From positions 7,619,590-7,683,589 of the forward strand of contig OX419345.1 of assembly GCA_948470475.1 (NCBI GenBank): DNA of 64,000 nt, in the 5' to 3' direction. Source of the DNA: Galaxea fascicularis. Lineage: Eukaryota > Cnidaria > Anthozoa > Scleractinia > Euphylliidae. Positions 21,901 to 33,791 of the stretch are shown in pieces. Made by a program: the position numbers and the translations under genes. Every line of letters begins with the position of its first letter. Within the stretch, counting starts at the first letter, position 1. The notes under the pieces were generated by a model. The model was not told where the DNA came from. It saw only the letters and a list, made by a program, of their open reading frames with translations, and ran no database searches.

Positions 21901-24900
21901 TTAACCCGAATTTTGACCCCTAAACTTAAAAATACCTAACGCACAGACCTTTTTGTCTCAATGATATTGCTGCCCTTTATTTGAGCAGTGATTGTGTGGA
22001 CTTTTATGCAAAAATCAATGCCGCTAAACTTAACTACGCCGGAGTGAAAGGAAACTAACTTAGAGAAAAGAAGTGAACATTGACGTCACTGAATAGAACA
22101 TAGGTTTTCCGCATTCTCAGTAATTTTTTGACACAGCTGAACGATCATAAGCTGTGGAATTTAGTTGGGTCATTACAAAAGAACGTTCCATACATACGGC
22201 GGTTTCTATCTCCCCAGCTTCTGCTCTGCTAGCGTGCAGGCATAAAAAAAAAAAAAAAAAAAGGAAACTAACAACTTCCCGTGTGGTTAATCCGGTCATT
22301 AGGCCCTTTATCTGGTAGATTCGACCAACAATTTACAAAAGTAGAATTGTCGTTTATTTTACCATGAAAATGTTGAGAATTTGATACCTCGAATTTTTGC
22401 CCGTAGCGCAGAAAATTCCACCTACTAAGTTTTTCTTAGGACATATGATTAAAACAACCTTAAGTTCGGATGAGCCCGCTCTTTCTTTTTTGTCTGTTCA
22501 TCAGTTTAGTTATATTTTTGTTTTAATCAGGGGATTAAAGCAAGCTATAATATTCCATCTTTCTGCTAGAGAATAAAAAAATTGACTATTCATTATAACT
22601 GTTTGCACAAAATCGGAGAAGTATCTCTTGGGTAGGCCAATTTTATCTACTGTTTTGAGAGGGAGAAGTCCTCAATTTTCTAGGTGTAACTCTAAGAAAC
22701 ATGACCCCATTTTAGTCATTTAGGCGAGCATTCTGAACTATTTTTTTATTACACCTGCTAACTGTATAAAACATTTCACGTCGCTAAAACCAAGGTCGTG
22801 CTAAGGTTGCGCCTAACTGAATGCATGCGGTTAATAATCTATTTGTATAAGTTATAGATGTATAAATTAGATGCCTAATTCATACATTACATGAGAACAA
22901 TTAGGATTGTGGCCTAGCACGGTAGAATTAAATTTGAATTTGACCCGACGTTTGAATCAGCTGTCGAGCGATGGCCGCGCTGAGGACGAACTCAATTCAA
23001 TTGAGCTCCACACGATGATAGTGCGTTTTTTAAACACGGCCCAAGGGTCGAGCACTGTTTCAGTAACTGGAAAATTATATTATACATTGAGCAATGTAGT
23101 TGGACTTTCAGATAGTTTTTAATTTCCTTACGCCAGAGACATTTCACCACATCACTCATACTTATTTGTGAATAACATATAGTTGTCGGAGACTGCGTGA
23201 TTACTCGCGTGACGTTAATTTTGTCAACAACATTATCGTGGAGATTGTAATTTGTACATAATAGACGCAACCTTGAATAACCTTTTTGCTAGTGCATAGC
23301 AACGACCAATCACAATGTAGAAAATGTAGTAAAAGAAATAGGATTCCGGTTCAAGTTTTCAGAGTAGCTCTTTACACAGTACGTTAGGGGACCGGCTATC
23401 CCTAGTAAACGGGGCAAAGTTTACGAAATAGTGAGGATACAATATTGGTATTATTTTGTGAGGCTTTGATTCAACACCGCTGACCAATTTGGAGCGGTTC
23501 TTTCCTGATACTAATCAATAATAGCCAACCTCGTTCACAGGGCTTTTCCCTAGAAAATAATAGTGTTAACAACTTATATTCCTTTCAAGGTATCGCGGGC
23601 TCAGCAGTTTTGAAATACATCACACCAGAGGCAAAAAGAGGAACCCTGGGTGCTACTGTTCCAGGCCCCGGCGTAACTGCCGGACAGGCAGTTGGTGTCG
23701 AGATTTTGCTCACGTTTCTTCTCGTGCTCACTGTATGCGCAAGCACAGATCCCAAGAGGCTGCACTATGGTTACGAGGTGCCACTATCCATTGGCTTATG
23801 TGTGGCTGTCTGCCACTTTATCGGGGTGAGTGACCAACGCAAATCATTCTTTAATTTATTTTGATACAAATACTCCCAGCTCACTTCACGCCAAAGTATA
23901 ACAAAGGTTCGATTGCAGGTTTATTTCATCCAATCAAAACCATTTTCAAAAGCTGTCAATCGATTTATGAATCAGTCAATCAAAGTACTTCGTTTAGTTT
24001 CCCCAGAGTTGCCCCTAAATTATGAGAATGAGTAAGTCTCCTATCAGAGAAATTTGATCGCAAGCAACTACCCAAACTAATTCGTCAACTCAGGCAGTTG
24101 AAATGTCAGTCCAAATTAATGCCAAACTGGCCGTTCCCACAGATCATTTCAGGTGTTCTCAGATATTTCCTAACCCTATTCAGGACGCACATTCAAATCT
24201 CCGTTAATCACTTTAATGCCCTGTGCATGGGTTTCAGATCGGATTCACTGGATGTGGCATTAATCCAGCTCGCTCATTTGGCCCAGCGTTAATTATGAAC
24301 AGATCGGACATCTGGGAAGACCACTGGGTAAGTTATGAAGTCCTATGATGTCGGATGATGTCGGATGATGTCGTTTCATGTCCCGTTAGTTAATTTGATT
24401 AAAGTCATATCATGTCTTTCAAGTCATGTAAAGCTCAGCTAGTACTGTTGTCTTGAGGACATTCACTTAAACCCGTTCAATGAACAGTCTGCTCAGTGGT
24501 GCAGCTTAGAAATAGTTATAGGCCTAAATTAGTTTTAAACTTGGAACCACTTCTACTATTCATGACTCGTGCCAGAATTTAGAAGCCGCCAATGACTGTG
24601 CTAATTTTAATAACGCTATCTGAGTCATCACCTAGCTTGCTTTCGCAGCAAACCTGCTTTCACAGCAAATGTTTTTACAAGCCCTTTATGCATGGGAATT
24701 TATTTTTGAGGGTTCAAATTTCGCAATATTCTTCAAGTCAAACTTGAACGAAACTAGGTAACAATTGAACGGGTAGCTCGTGGTTTCTATCGATTTTAAG
24801 TTTGGCAATTTTGTATGCCTGCAACTCCTTTGACGAAGGGCTAACGCTCCAAACTTTAGCACTCGAATCTCTTCGCGGTGGCCAATTTTCCTTTATCAAC

Positions 24901-25337
24901 TGTACATGTGATGATGAAACCAGATTCGTTTTCACGCATCTCCACCTTTAGAACTGACTCCTTTTTACCCCTAAGCAAGCGCGAGATTAGATCAGAAATC
25001 ACAACAAAAAATTTGCGTAGTTGTAATTCAACTGGTGACACTTAAGTGTTAGAATGTAAATCTGCTTTCGTTTTGCAATGGTGTCGCGCATTTATGTATC
25101 GACATGGGGTCGTACCGTTGCCTTCTTCGTTATTATTGAGAATTAATAAGATCACGTGTCTCATTTTGGCTTCTGCAATATACCATTCGTGCTTTGCAGG
25201 TGTACTGGGTGGGGCCCATTGGAGGAGCATTGCTTGCAGCGGTCCTTTATCAGGTGGTGTTTCGTGCGCGCCAAGAGCTGGGGCCTCCAGCACCGTCCAC
25301 CAACGATCTTGAGATGAACCAAGATCAAAAGCTTTGA
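18915..25337 (+). CDS. Aquaporin 1 of the array, water-type filter (254 aa)
   Basis: Four exons: 18915-19215, 23590-23825, 24238-24327, 25200-25337 (TGA). All junctions are GT..AG and phases are 1, 0, 0; the sum is 765 nt. The protein is a classical MIP channel with six membrane segments and both half-helix motifs, GGHINPAVT (NPA at residues 72-74, exon 1) and [14 protein letters not shown] (NPA at 188-190, exon 3). The aromatic/arginine positions by alignment with AQP1 are Phe52, His176, Cys185 and Arg191, the water-selective set; Cys185 matches the mercury-sensitive position of human AQP1. The end is charged (EMNQDQKL). A second ATG follows the first directly; the downstream Met at residue 2 is equally possible. 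Intron 1 is 4.4 kb. It is the first of three tandem paralogues and the most conserved in pore residues. Exon 1 stays open 219 nt beyond the donor. Confidence 0.92.
19216..23589. other. Intron 1 of aquaporin 1
   Basis: This stretch holds the read-through frame to 19433, a 68-bp tandem duplication at 20674-20801, short poly-A tracts (about 19800 and 22244-22262) and AT-rich DNA. Around 22900-23010 lies a segment resembling the core of the MITE at 5802-6014. No further gene was recognised. Confidence 0.6.
20674..20801. repeat. 68-bp tandem duplication
   Basis: TCCGATGCAGTCGGACCGTT begins at 20674 and again at 20742. The following 40 bases (…ATTATTGATAATCAACAAGA…) are identical in both copies, so the duplication looks recent. 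Confidence 0.9.
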
Positions 25338-25759
25338 GTCTTAACGACGTCATGGTGGACAAACCAGTCTAGTATATATGACGTTATTTTGTTGTAAGAC
25401 ACTTAAAATTAGTTTGCTTAGATGAGTACCTCTTCCAGCCTTAAAGGAGCGTGGTCGAGTTGGCGTTTTCAAGCATGTTGTTACACACCTCCGATTTATC
25501 GTCACATTTGAAGTTGAAACTCAAAGTATCCATAACCACAACTCAGTGAAAGGAAAGCTCTTTTCATTTCAGAGCTGCTATCTTAAAGTGATCAACTCAG
25601 GTGGTGTTTTTGAAGGCTGCTTGTCAGTTACAAGAAGGCATTTCTTTAAATTAACTGTAAAAGGGAACCTCTCTAATGTCATCTGTCAGAGTGTAGACTA
25701 TAGTTAGCTTTATCAAAAGCATGGCTCAGGATCACCATGAAACAACTACAGCTATCGGT

Positions 25760-26166
25760 CAGGGGCACCCAGCGCCAAGTTTCCGTAGATTTCTGTTCGG
25801 TGGAAGGTAGTTCACCTTAGTTTCGGCGTCGATAAAAGAGGATTGACTTTGGGGAAATAATAGCCCCTGACGTTTTCAGAAGGGCATATTTATTTGCTGT
25901 TTTTGATAGTCCAAAACGACACCTAGCATTTCTGGAAAGCAAATAGTTCCCTAGAATGTTCGTGGAAAGTTCACTTTACCTAGCAGTTTCTCAAAGGAAG
26001 ATTTCCCTGAAATTTTCGGGCAATCAAAATTTCAGCTAAGGAATCCGAACAGATCAAATTCGTCTAGCTAATAGAAACCCCACTCTAAACAGACTTTAAA
26101 CACCATAAAGTACTTAAAAATGCATTTTTACATCTTTTGGTTGATTTGGCTCGTCGGGTGCCCCTA
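25760..26166. mobile_element. MITE family A, copy 1 (CAGGGGCACCC ends)
   Basis: The left end CAGGGGCACCCAG and right end GGGTGCCCCT are inverted. The approximately 400-bp body (e.g. GATAATAGCCCCTGACGTTTTC-like text near 25860, and AACAGATCAAATTCG near 26050) is shared in order with the copy at 45229-45675, about 75-80% similar by eye. Confidence 0.75.
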
Positions 26167-26419
26167 AGGGGCGTTTGTATTTTGTATTTTTGGCGGGTTG
26201 GAACACCATTCCCACCAGGCAGAAACAACGCGTGAAAGGCCTGGTAAAACAATTCAGTGTACTTGGGTTTTGTCATTTCTAAATTCTAATTCCGTCTGAA
26301 ATCCAGTTAGGCGCGCGAAGCAAGGGTGAGCCGATTTCTCATCTTTCCCTAGCAGCTGCCAAACAGTCTACGGGTTGGCCTTCTTTGGAACGCCCAGCGT
26401 TCTTTGCAGTACGGTACAG

Positions 26420-26757
26420 CAGGAGCCCATCACTAGGAGCTTACAACTGCCCTATATTCCTGTCACGGCGTTTTCACAGACCGATTTATTTTTAGACTGA
26501 ATTTTCCGCAAATATGGGACTCCCTCAGGAGCCCCATTCTCTCGTGCGAAACTTTCCTTCGACCTTTCTTTTGTTCTAAAGTTTCTCTGCGAAGCTAAGA
26601 AACTTTAGAACAAAAGAAAGGTGATGATGATGCGGTATCACGTGTACCAGAACTGCCTTTCTTCACGGGAAAGATGGACTAAAAATAAATCGCTCTGTAA
26701 AAATGCCGTGACATAGGCTTAGTATGGGAGTTGTACGCTCCTAGTGATGGGCTCCTG
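26420..26757. mobile_element. MITE family B, copy 1, with 7-bp target duplication
   Basis: The ends are CAGGAGCCCATCACTAGGAG and its inverted partner CTCCTAGTGATGGGCTCCTG. The flanking direct repeat GGTACAG lies at 26413-26419 and 26758-26764. The core contains a hairpin with CCTTTCTTTTGTTCTAAAGT and its inverse. A second copy lies at 52665-53015. There is no coding capacity. Confidence 0.8.
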
Positions 26758-28002
26758 GGTACAGTTAATAAAGTCGATTTGTTTATTCAGTCAGTCGTTC
26801 TAACTGACCATGCACCAGTTTTTTTGTCCGCCAAAGCAGGGTTGATGTGATAGGAAAGATGTGGGGCATATTTGCTTACATGATCCTGTATGTGAATAAA
26901 ATGTTGTTGTTGTTTTTTATTTATTGGTAATCGTTTACTTTGCCGGCTTAATTGCTTATTACCGTTACTCGTGATCAAACTATATGAGTCCGTATTATTT
27001 GAATAGATATATATTCATAGCTCATTTCGGGCGGGTAGCATAACAAAAGGGTGTGATCTTGGCGTGCTGCATTTAGCCATAAATGTAGGACGTTAAAATT
27101 AAAGCAAATGACAGTTAAAAACTACTCAAGCGCTGAAGTTGTGTGTCCAAAGCTTACTCACTTTGAAACGGAAAAAAGTCGATTTTGTTGACGGCTCCCT
27201 TGACGTTGTCAAGAGTAGAATTTCTTCGGAAAATGGTAATTTAGGCTGAAGACGCTATAATTGTCCACATTTTCCGCGTTTCATGTTCATTCCACTTGCA
27301 TTATCATTCGATATCATCATCAAGGCCCGTCTGCTTACGTACTTCCTTACTTATGAATTCAAATGACCAATGCTCTAACAGGATTTTCAAAATCCGTCCA
27401 AAACGGGTACTTAGGATTCATGTTCCGAAGCATTTTTCTGCTTGGGATCCGAAACGATCGCATGAACATAGCGACTTTTGCGCATGGCCCAAAACATGGA
27501 CGAAAGTGAGCGAATTTGTGGTATCCCTTTCTCAAAACTCTCGAAAACTACGTACGCAATGCTAAATAACAAAAATGCATTCTTTAATAATTTTGAATGG
27601 TAAAACATGACAAACATTCCACAATGAGGAAACATATTGGGCTAGTTTGCAAGAGAAATTCGATTGTTTAGCGCAGAAGCAAAACAGGCGAGCTAGAAAA
27701 TTGTCGGCGAGGCTAAGAGAGCAAGATTCATGGTGACGTCTTGCCCTGGTGTTTTCTTAAGTTCCACTAACTCCTGTAAGGCAGTAGACTACCCTTACTT
27801 GAAAATATGCTCTGATCTACAACTTCACGACTAATCACGACATAAGGCGAGCGCGGTTTCCGAATATCCGGTAGAAAATTCCCACACAGCCAGATACAAT
27901 GGCGGCGTTGTTTCCAAAACATCAAACCACAACAACGGGCCAGTTTGATATGAACACTGATGGATAGAAAACGGACCCAAATTTCTCTTCGGGCCAAAAA
28001 TA

Positions 28003-28059
28003 CTGACAGCCCTTTCTTAAGCTACCAAAGGTTTTGGTAGTTTAAGAAAGGGCTGTCAG
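28003..28059. repeat. Near-perfect 27-bp-arm hairpin
   Basis: CTGACAGCCCTTTCTTAAGC continues to ACCAAA, and after three bases the inverse, TTTGGTAGTTTAAGAAAGGG, follows. It is probably a minimal foldback remnant. Confidence 0.75.
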
Positions 28060-29272
28060 CTCTGTCCGTATTATTGATATTGAGCTGAGATGTAGATAAG
28101 ACGAAGTGCACAACACAACATTGGCCAGCAAACCTTTACTCCCCCAAATACACTAATCTGCAAGACTCAATCTATCCAGTAACTTCTGCTTTGCCGGAAA
28201 CGACGGTCGGACTTTATTAACACTGACACCCGCGAAAGAGAGGTCAGGTCTAAACGTTTCTTTTCTTTCTTTCCTTTGACCTGGAACGCCTAGTGAAACT
28301 AGGCTAGCGATCTTCATTCTACTCGTTGAACGCAGTGTTGTCCAAGCAGTTGCCCAGGACGCAATCAAAGAATATAAATCAAATTCGCAGAACTATTTTC
28401 CATTTTTAATGTTACGCTGTGATATTGCTCACTTTACACAGCTTTTTTAACTTCTAGAAATGATCATTTGTCATGCGTTGTTTCCTTTGGCAACGATTAA
28501 TCCAAGTAATCTGGATCATCACGAACAGTCCTCAGTATGCAGTCCACGTGACTCATAAGGCCGAAAGGTTTCCGTAGCGAACTTGCCCGAAAATTCTACC
28601 AACATTAACGGGGAATCGCTCGTTTCACCGCTCAAATTTGACCAATTTGGCGACTCCATTATGCGTAATACATATGGACCGTGGACAAAACTCAAATGCC
28701 CTAGCTTAGTGACCGCGGCTGCTTACATGCGGCACTTTCTTTTCTTTTTTTTTTTTTACTAATATTTACATGCATATGGTATTACACAATACAAAAACAC
28801 AAGGGTCATACAAGATATTTTGTTTTAATGTTAGTTAGAAGATTCTACGTTTCACACTGCTTATACACGATATGTATGCTGGTACGTTATATTTCGTGAG
28901 AGGTTCATCTTAAGGCGAGACCGTTTCTGTGCAAAAGGATTGGAATTGTTGTTGAAAAAAGCAATTTTCTTTTCCATTTCCATTAAGTTCATAACTAGTT
29001 GTATATACACTTGCAACTTAGAGGCTTGTTCCCAAGTCTGCTGGTGTATATGTAATGTCTAGATACAAGGAGTGAGTGATGAAAGAGAAAATCTTTTGTA
29101 CTGTCAATTTTTTCTATATTTGTGTCGTTAATGATAATATATATATTTAGGCAAGCCTAAAAGCGGAGCTCCATAGTTATTTCCTTAATATTAGCATTTA
29201 CAGATAAACTAATGTGGCAATGCCACAGGACTCGAGCCATGGCTTCAGTAAGGACTTCTCTATATTGTGATT

Positions 29273-29293
29273 ACATATATATATATATATATA
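29273..29293. repeat. (TA)n microsatellite
   Basis: A run of AT dinucleotides, about ten units. Confidence 0.9.
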
Positions 29294-29377
29294 CTTTTTA
29301 CTATTTTGCTGCAGAGCCAGAGTCATCATTCAATCAAGTGCAAACGCAGATTTTCGAATTATCATCGGCCTTTGTGG

Positions 29378-29748
29378 TAGTGGTGGGCCGATGAACGACT
29401 GTAATCGAAAGAGTTGATCGAAAAGTTCAAGCGAAGCGACAATCGATTATGCTTTTTTCATAATCGATTGTTGCAGAACAATTAAAAATTTATTGGGGAC
29501 ACAAAAATATTAAAATCAAGAAAAATGTCCGTTTAATATCTTGGTGTGAGTTTGGTGTGGTTTTTCGTGGACTCCTAACTTCTAAGTCATAACAGCAGAT
29601 AATCTAAGAATGTGTTTACCTGTGCGTACCCGCTGTGACTTTTTGACTTCTATGTAGGTGAAAAATACATGAAATGCTTATTGGCAGATTTCTTCGACTA
29701 TAATCGATGATCGATCGGTTGTGAAATCTCAACCGATTCCCACCACTA
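29378..29748. mobile_element. hAT-like MITE with 8-bp target duplication
   Basis: The ends are TAGTGGTGGG and CCCACCACTA. The flanks CTTTGTGG (29370-29377) and CTTTGTGA (29749-29756) form an 8-bp direct repeat with one mismatch. An 8-bp duplication and short TAGTGGTG-type ends fit the hAT superfamily. An inner hairpin CAATCGATTATG…CATAATCGATTG lies at about 29441-29471. It is non-coding. Confidence 0.8.
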
Positions 29749-30444
29749 CTTTGTGACACAGGAACTATATGATTATGATGAGCAAAAACGATTAACAAAG
29801 TTTTCTTCATCACAGTTTAATTACATCTGATTACATTTCGATAGAAGTGGTAAAAATCACTTAACTAGGTTAACAGTTCTAGTGTCCCACTATTAAACCA
29901 ACTTCACAATCGACACGTATCGGTGACATTTTAATCTATCAAAAAATATTTTACAGCGAAAGTGCGATAAAACCTCAAAGTGAGCTCTCTTCGACACCGC
30001 CCATAAAAGAACAAAAGTACTTTGCTCGCCTTGTTTTGAACATTTTATTGTGTTATTCTTGTGATCTATTACATGCAGTAAAGACGATAGAAAGTGCCGT
30101 AGATGTCCTTTTTACAATAACATGGAAAAAGGTTGAGCGAAATCGACTTTACTTTTCATTGAGAAAAGTGACTGCGACAGACTTATCGAGCATACTATTT
30201 TAGCCATGAATCAACTCAGGTGATCAACTGCAATTATCGAGTGATGTTGAGAATCGTTTTTTTCTTGACTTCGATCACTTACAAACATTGCAAACAACAA
30301 ACCTTGACTACAAGTCGTGGGTGGTATTATTTTTGGCATCACTGTTAATGATAACATCTGTCTCAGGATTTCTGAAAAACATTTTTCAGCCGTAAACATT
30401 GAACAAAGGACGAAGTTTTTACTGCAATAGCCTTAAAAATCTGG

Positions 30445-30784
30445 GATTTTTTAACTAACAACGAGAATTGCTTTTGATGGACAACAAATTGCTGGCATTT
30501 CCAATGCTGCAGCTGTTAAAAATCGTGTTTATATTTGGCAATGAGTTGTTGATTACTCTTTTGCGAGTTTCCAATAATGTCAACAATGAAAGCGAAGCCG
30601 AGGATATAAACCGTCCGGACTTCGCTTGGCTTTTCTTCAACCAATTCTTTGCCCAAAAAAATGAGCGACAGCAGGGAAAACGAAGAGTTTTAGGCTCCAA
30701 AATGAAATATTGGAGCGAAAATATGCATTTGGAAAAAAGACGAGCGTTTTTAGTCCATCCAAACAACATGAAAACAACAAAAGG
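30445..30784 (+). other. Unassigned open frame, possibly transposon-derived
   Basis: A frame with Met at 30468 or 30477 runs to a possible donor (AAAAG/GTAAGA, 30784/30785). Its text has an acidic stretch (NNESEAEDINRPDF) and a basic, aromatic stretch (KMKYWSENMHLEKRRAF). The opposite strand is also open over much of the length. No partner exon was found and I recognise no family, so it may be an orphan exon, a transposase N-terminus relic or chance. Confidence 0.2.
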
Positions 30785-31635
30785 TAAGAAAACGTAACAA
30801 AGAACGATGCCAGCGAATGTTTCTTCGGCGTTCCTTGTAGAAATTGGAAAACTAAGACAAGTAACAAACATAACTCGTAGTCACAGAGACAAATCACCAT
30901 ATGTCATATAAAAGACACAACAGGAATACTAACCTGCGGACAGTTTAAGTCAGTCAACAATCACTCCGAACGCAGAGCTAAAGCAGAAGCCGTCAGTTCA
31001 CACAAAAGTATACGTATTCATTTGCTAAGCAGATACAAATCCTTATCGGGCCTTGAAGTTTTTCACCGTCACTTTGTTTTACTTCCCATGTCTACCAAGG
31101 AAGCTTCTTCAATTAAGGATTTTTAGCGGCAAAACCATCCAGTTTAATCCACAGCAAAAGTGAGCAATAGAAGACAGCGCCTGCATGATTAAAACCCTGC
31201 CAAACCACACGATCTTTTCTCTCGTAGATCCGTAAACTATAAAATAGCAAAGCCAGGCAATCCAATTTGCTGCTCTTAACATCCAAAGGTTGATTCTCAT
31301 CGGTTTAAACAAAAAACGAACTGAGAAGTAGTCAAGGTAGGCGGCAAATTGTTTACAGGACGGTGATCTGTTGATCCTGGCGAAAACTGACGCCTCGTTT
31401 TGGCTTGGCTTGAGCCTGCGATCGAATTGAAAACGAGTATCTGGTCAGCGGTCAACTTCAAAAAAACAGCTGACCTCGACAGCTTATAACTTGAGCCCGC
31501 AATATGGTCACGTGATACTGGTCAGCGGATACGTTGTTTTGACAGGTGTCAATTGATGTTGACATGGATGTGTAATATCAAAGATGTCCGCAGTAAACTA
31601 GATGGTCAGCTGGAGTATGGCCGCCATTTTGGATT

Positions 31636-31742
31636 ATTATTATTATTATTAGGGTATTATTAATTATTGTGCGACGTCGTCGTCGTCGTCATCGTCGTCG
31701 TCGTCGTCGGTCGCGCCCACGAGCAATACCGCTAGCCAAGAT

Positions 31743-31774
<32 letters not shown>

Positions 31775-31830
31775 AGGTATGGGGCTCCGCTTTGCGGCCC
31801 TTCGGGCCGCTGGAGCTCCGCTACTATCAA
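31636..31830. repeat. Microsatellite-bearing repeat with GC-rich hairpin
   Basis: An ATT run (31636-31651) is followed by CGT triplets (about 31673-31710) and then by a hairpin, GGGGCTCCGCTTTGCGGCCC with its partner GGGCCGCTGGAGCTCCGC (about 31781-31823). This block interrupts the LINE frame that resumes at 31825-31845. Confidence 0.6.
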
Positions 31831-31845
31831 TAAGTTTGATGTTTT

Positions 31846-31998
31846 TGTAGGGGCGACCCCACCCCACCCTAGTCGGTCACGAGTCACGTGATATAGAGAG
31901 CACGAGGTTGAACTGTGGAATAGAACTTGAAGAAGGACCGAAGTTTCGTGTTGTGTGTTTAACCTTTATTATTTGATGCCGGACCAACACTCCTAACA
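31846..31998 (+). repeat. 5' LTR (153 bp)
   Basis: It runs TGTAGGGGCGACC to ACTCCTAACA, with TG..CA ends, and is identical base for base to 33639-33791 as far as I can read. It is preceded by TTTT, which also follows the 3' LTR. After it comes TTTGGCGACCCCACCAGGA, a candidate primer-binding site (TGG at 32000-32002). Confidence 0.93.
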
Positions 31999-32299
31999 TT
32001 TGGCGACCCCACCAGGATTGTCACTCGGGCGAAATTTGCCTGAATGTAGTGACAAAACGAAACTTCAGAGCTTCGCTTTTGCGAACCGAACGACGCGTGT
32101 AGTTTTGCTGATGTGCATGTGGACGACATTGCATGTTATTCTAGCGACTGGAAAACTCAAGACAAGTTACATGTTGAATGAAAATGCTTTCTGGCCCTGT
32201 GTAAATTCGTCGAAGAGTGTGATACAAGTGTAAATGCTGTGGTAACGAGCAAGTTGTTTCGTCTGTTTATCTTTGTTTATCTCGACTACGGAAATCAAT

Positions 32300-33355
32300 A
32301 TGGCGACCGAAAGTGAAATTGAGGAGCTTCAACTTGAATTGGAAGCGAAAGTTTGTGGTCTCGATGTCGATGCACTGGGACAGCTAGCAGAACACCTAAC
32401 ACTGGAAAAGGGAAAGCTAGGAAGGTTGCAGCTGTCAAAGCGAGTCCGTGAGAAAATAGAGGTAGATGTGAGCGAAGCAGAGGACAAGGAAACACTGCTC
32501 GTCGGCCTTCTTGCATTTGTGCAGGGAAAACCACCTCCGCTCGAAGATGACACGACAACAGAAACGAAGGTGAAAGTCGAACCGCCTACCCCGACAGAGA
32601 AAGCACAAGGCGAAGAAACGAAGGTAAATGTTGATGTTAGTAAGGTGCTTAGGCGGGAGTTCAAGATTCATGGTGTTGTGGCGGGAGATAATTTTAAGGA
32701 CGGTCTGTCGTTTGTTAGTTTGGCGCGACAGATAGAATCCGGGACAAAGGCGGGCTACAAAGAAAGTGAAATTGTAGAAGCTGTTATTCGTGCAGTTAGT
32801 CCAAGCCTTCAATTGAGATCTTACTTGGAGATGATACAGGATCTATCGTTATCTCGCTTAAAGCAGATTATGAAAGCTCATTTTAAGCAAAAGTCAGCAA
32901 CGGAACTGTATCAGGAACTGTCTGTTTTACGCCAGGAAGCAAGTGAATCTCCCCAAAGTTTTCTTGTGCGGGCTTTGAACTTAAAACAGCAGATTATTTT
33001 TGTGTCAAATGCCACTGAAGATTCCATCAAGTATGAACCATCTCTTGTCCAAGCATTGTTCCTCCATGTAGTAGAGACAGGTTTACAAGATGAATCAGTT
33101 AGAGCTAAACTGCGCCCTTTACTCGAAGTTGCTTCTGTAACTGATGAACAACTTATGGAGAGGGTTAATCGGATTATGTCGGCAGAGACAGAACACCAGA
33201 ATAAGATGGGTGCAGTGGGCAGGAAAGGGGCAAGGGTTAACCAGGTTGAGACTGCCTCGCCTCCAAGTAACCAAACTCTTACCAGTATGTGCCCCCAGTG
33301 GCTGTTTAAGACTGAACACTTGAAACAAAATCATTGCAAATTTGAACTTTCTTGA
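32300..33355 (+). CDS. Gag protein of the LTR retrotransposon (351 aa)
   Basis: The frame starts at ATG 32300 (AATATGGCGACC, a good context) and ends in TGA at 33353-33355. The N-terminal third is acidic and helical (EIEELQLELEAKV). Residues about 70-115 are Pro/Glu/Lys-rich. Residues about 125-300 look like a retrotransposon capsid: helical, with AVSPSLQLRSYLEM, the recurrent ELYQELSVLRQEASESPQSF and FLVRALNLKQQI typical of gag capsid C-domains. The usual C-terminal Cys-His zinc knuckles are missing. The frame ends in text (MCPQWLFKTEHLKQN) that seems to come from the 3' region of the parent element, so a deletion joined the end of gag to the 3' untranslated part and removed pol. The frame itself is intact. 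Confidence 0.85.
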   Translation: MATESEIEELQLELEAKVCGLDVDALGQLAEHLTLEKGKLGRLQLSKRVREKIEVDVSEAEDKETLLVGLLAFVQGKPPPLEDDTTTETKVKVEPPTPTEKAQGEETKVNVDVSKVLRREFKIHGVVAGDNFKDGLSFVSLARQIESGTKAGYKESEIVEAVIRAVSPSLQLRSYLEMIQDLSLSRLKQIMKAHFKQKSATELYQELSVLRQEASESPQSFLVRALNLKQQIIFVSNATEDSIKYEPSLVQALFLHVVETGLQDESVRAKLRPLLEVASVTDEQLMERVNRIMSAETEHQNKMGAVGRKGARVNQVETASPPSNQTLTSMCPQWLFKTEHLKQNHCKFELS

Positions 33356-33638
33356 ACTTTGTTAGACTGTTGTTAAAGTAACACATTAGTATCATGTTTT
33401 GTTTCTTGTAAGAAAATCAAAGCGACTTCTTCGGGATAAATTGTTAAGCAATTTTCAGACAGTGCCTAGGAACACTGTAATTGGACTTTAGTCATGAATT
33501 AGTAAGTAGGCTGCAACTGTGAAGGCCTGATCACCCTTCAAAGTTTTGTTACCCGGATGTTGTTAACTGTTCCAATGTAACCTAGACTAAGCCACTTTTT
33601 CGATGTCCGGGAGGACATCTCGTTTTAGAGGGGGCGTA

Positions 33639-33791
33639 TGTAGGGGCGACCCCACCCCACCCTAGTCGGTCACGAGTCACGTGATATAGAGAGCACGAGG
33701 TTGAACTGTGGAATAGAACTTGAAGAAGGACCGAAGTTTCGTGTTGTGTGTTTAACCTTTATTATTTGATGCCGGACCAACACTCCTAACA
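33639..33791 (+). repeat. 3' LTR (153 bp)
   Basis: Identical to the 5' LTR, TGTAGG to CTAACA. TTTT follows at 33792-33795. Confidence 0.93.

Larger units (their letters stand above)
25338..29369. other. Intergenic stretch between aquaporins 1 and 2, left part
   Basis: It contains the two MITEs listed at 25760 and 26420, a hairpin at 28003-28059, and at 28560-28742 a fragment matching the central part of the large foldback family seen at 35.2 and 61.5 kb. No gene is supported. Confidence 0.6.
31846..33791 (+). mobile_element. Non-autonomous gag-only LTR retrotransposon (1946 bp)
   Basis: Two identical 153-bp LTRs bound a 1.64-kb interior with one gag frame and no protease, reverse transcriptase, RNase H or integrase. 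A purine-rich tract (AGAGGGGGCG, 33627-33636) precedes the 3' LTR. A 4-bp direct repeat, TTTT, flanks the element. The insertion splits a LINE reading frame: on the minus strand the LINE codons for RFI-stop-EN just right of 33792 continue as IKLIDS left of 31846 when one TTTT is removed. Identical LTRs imply a recent insertion, which must have used proteins from a complete relative. Confidence 0.9.
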
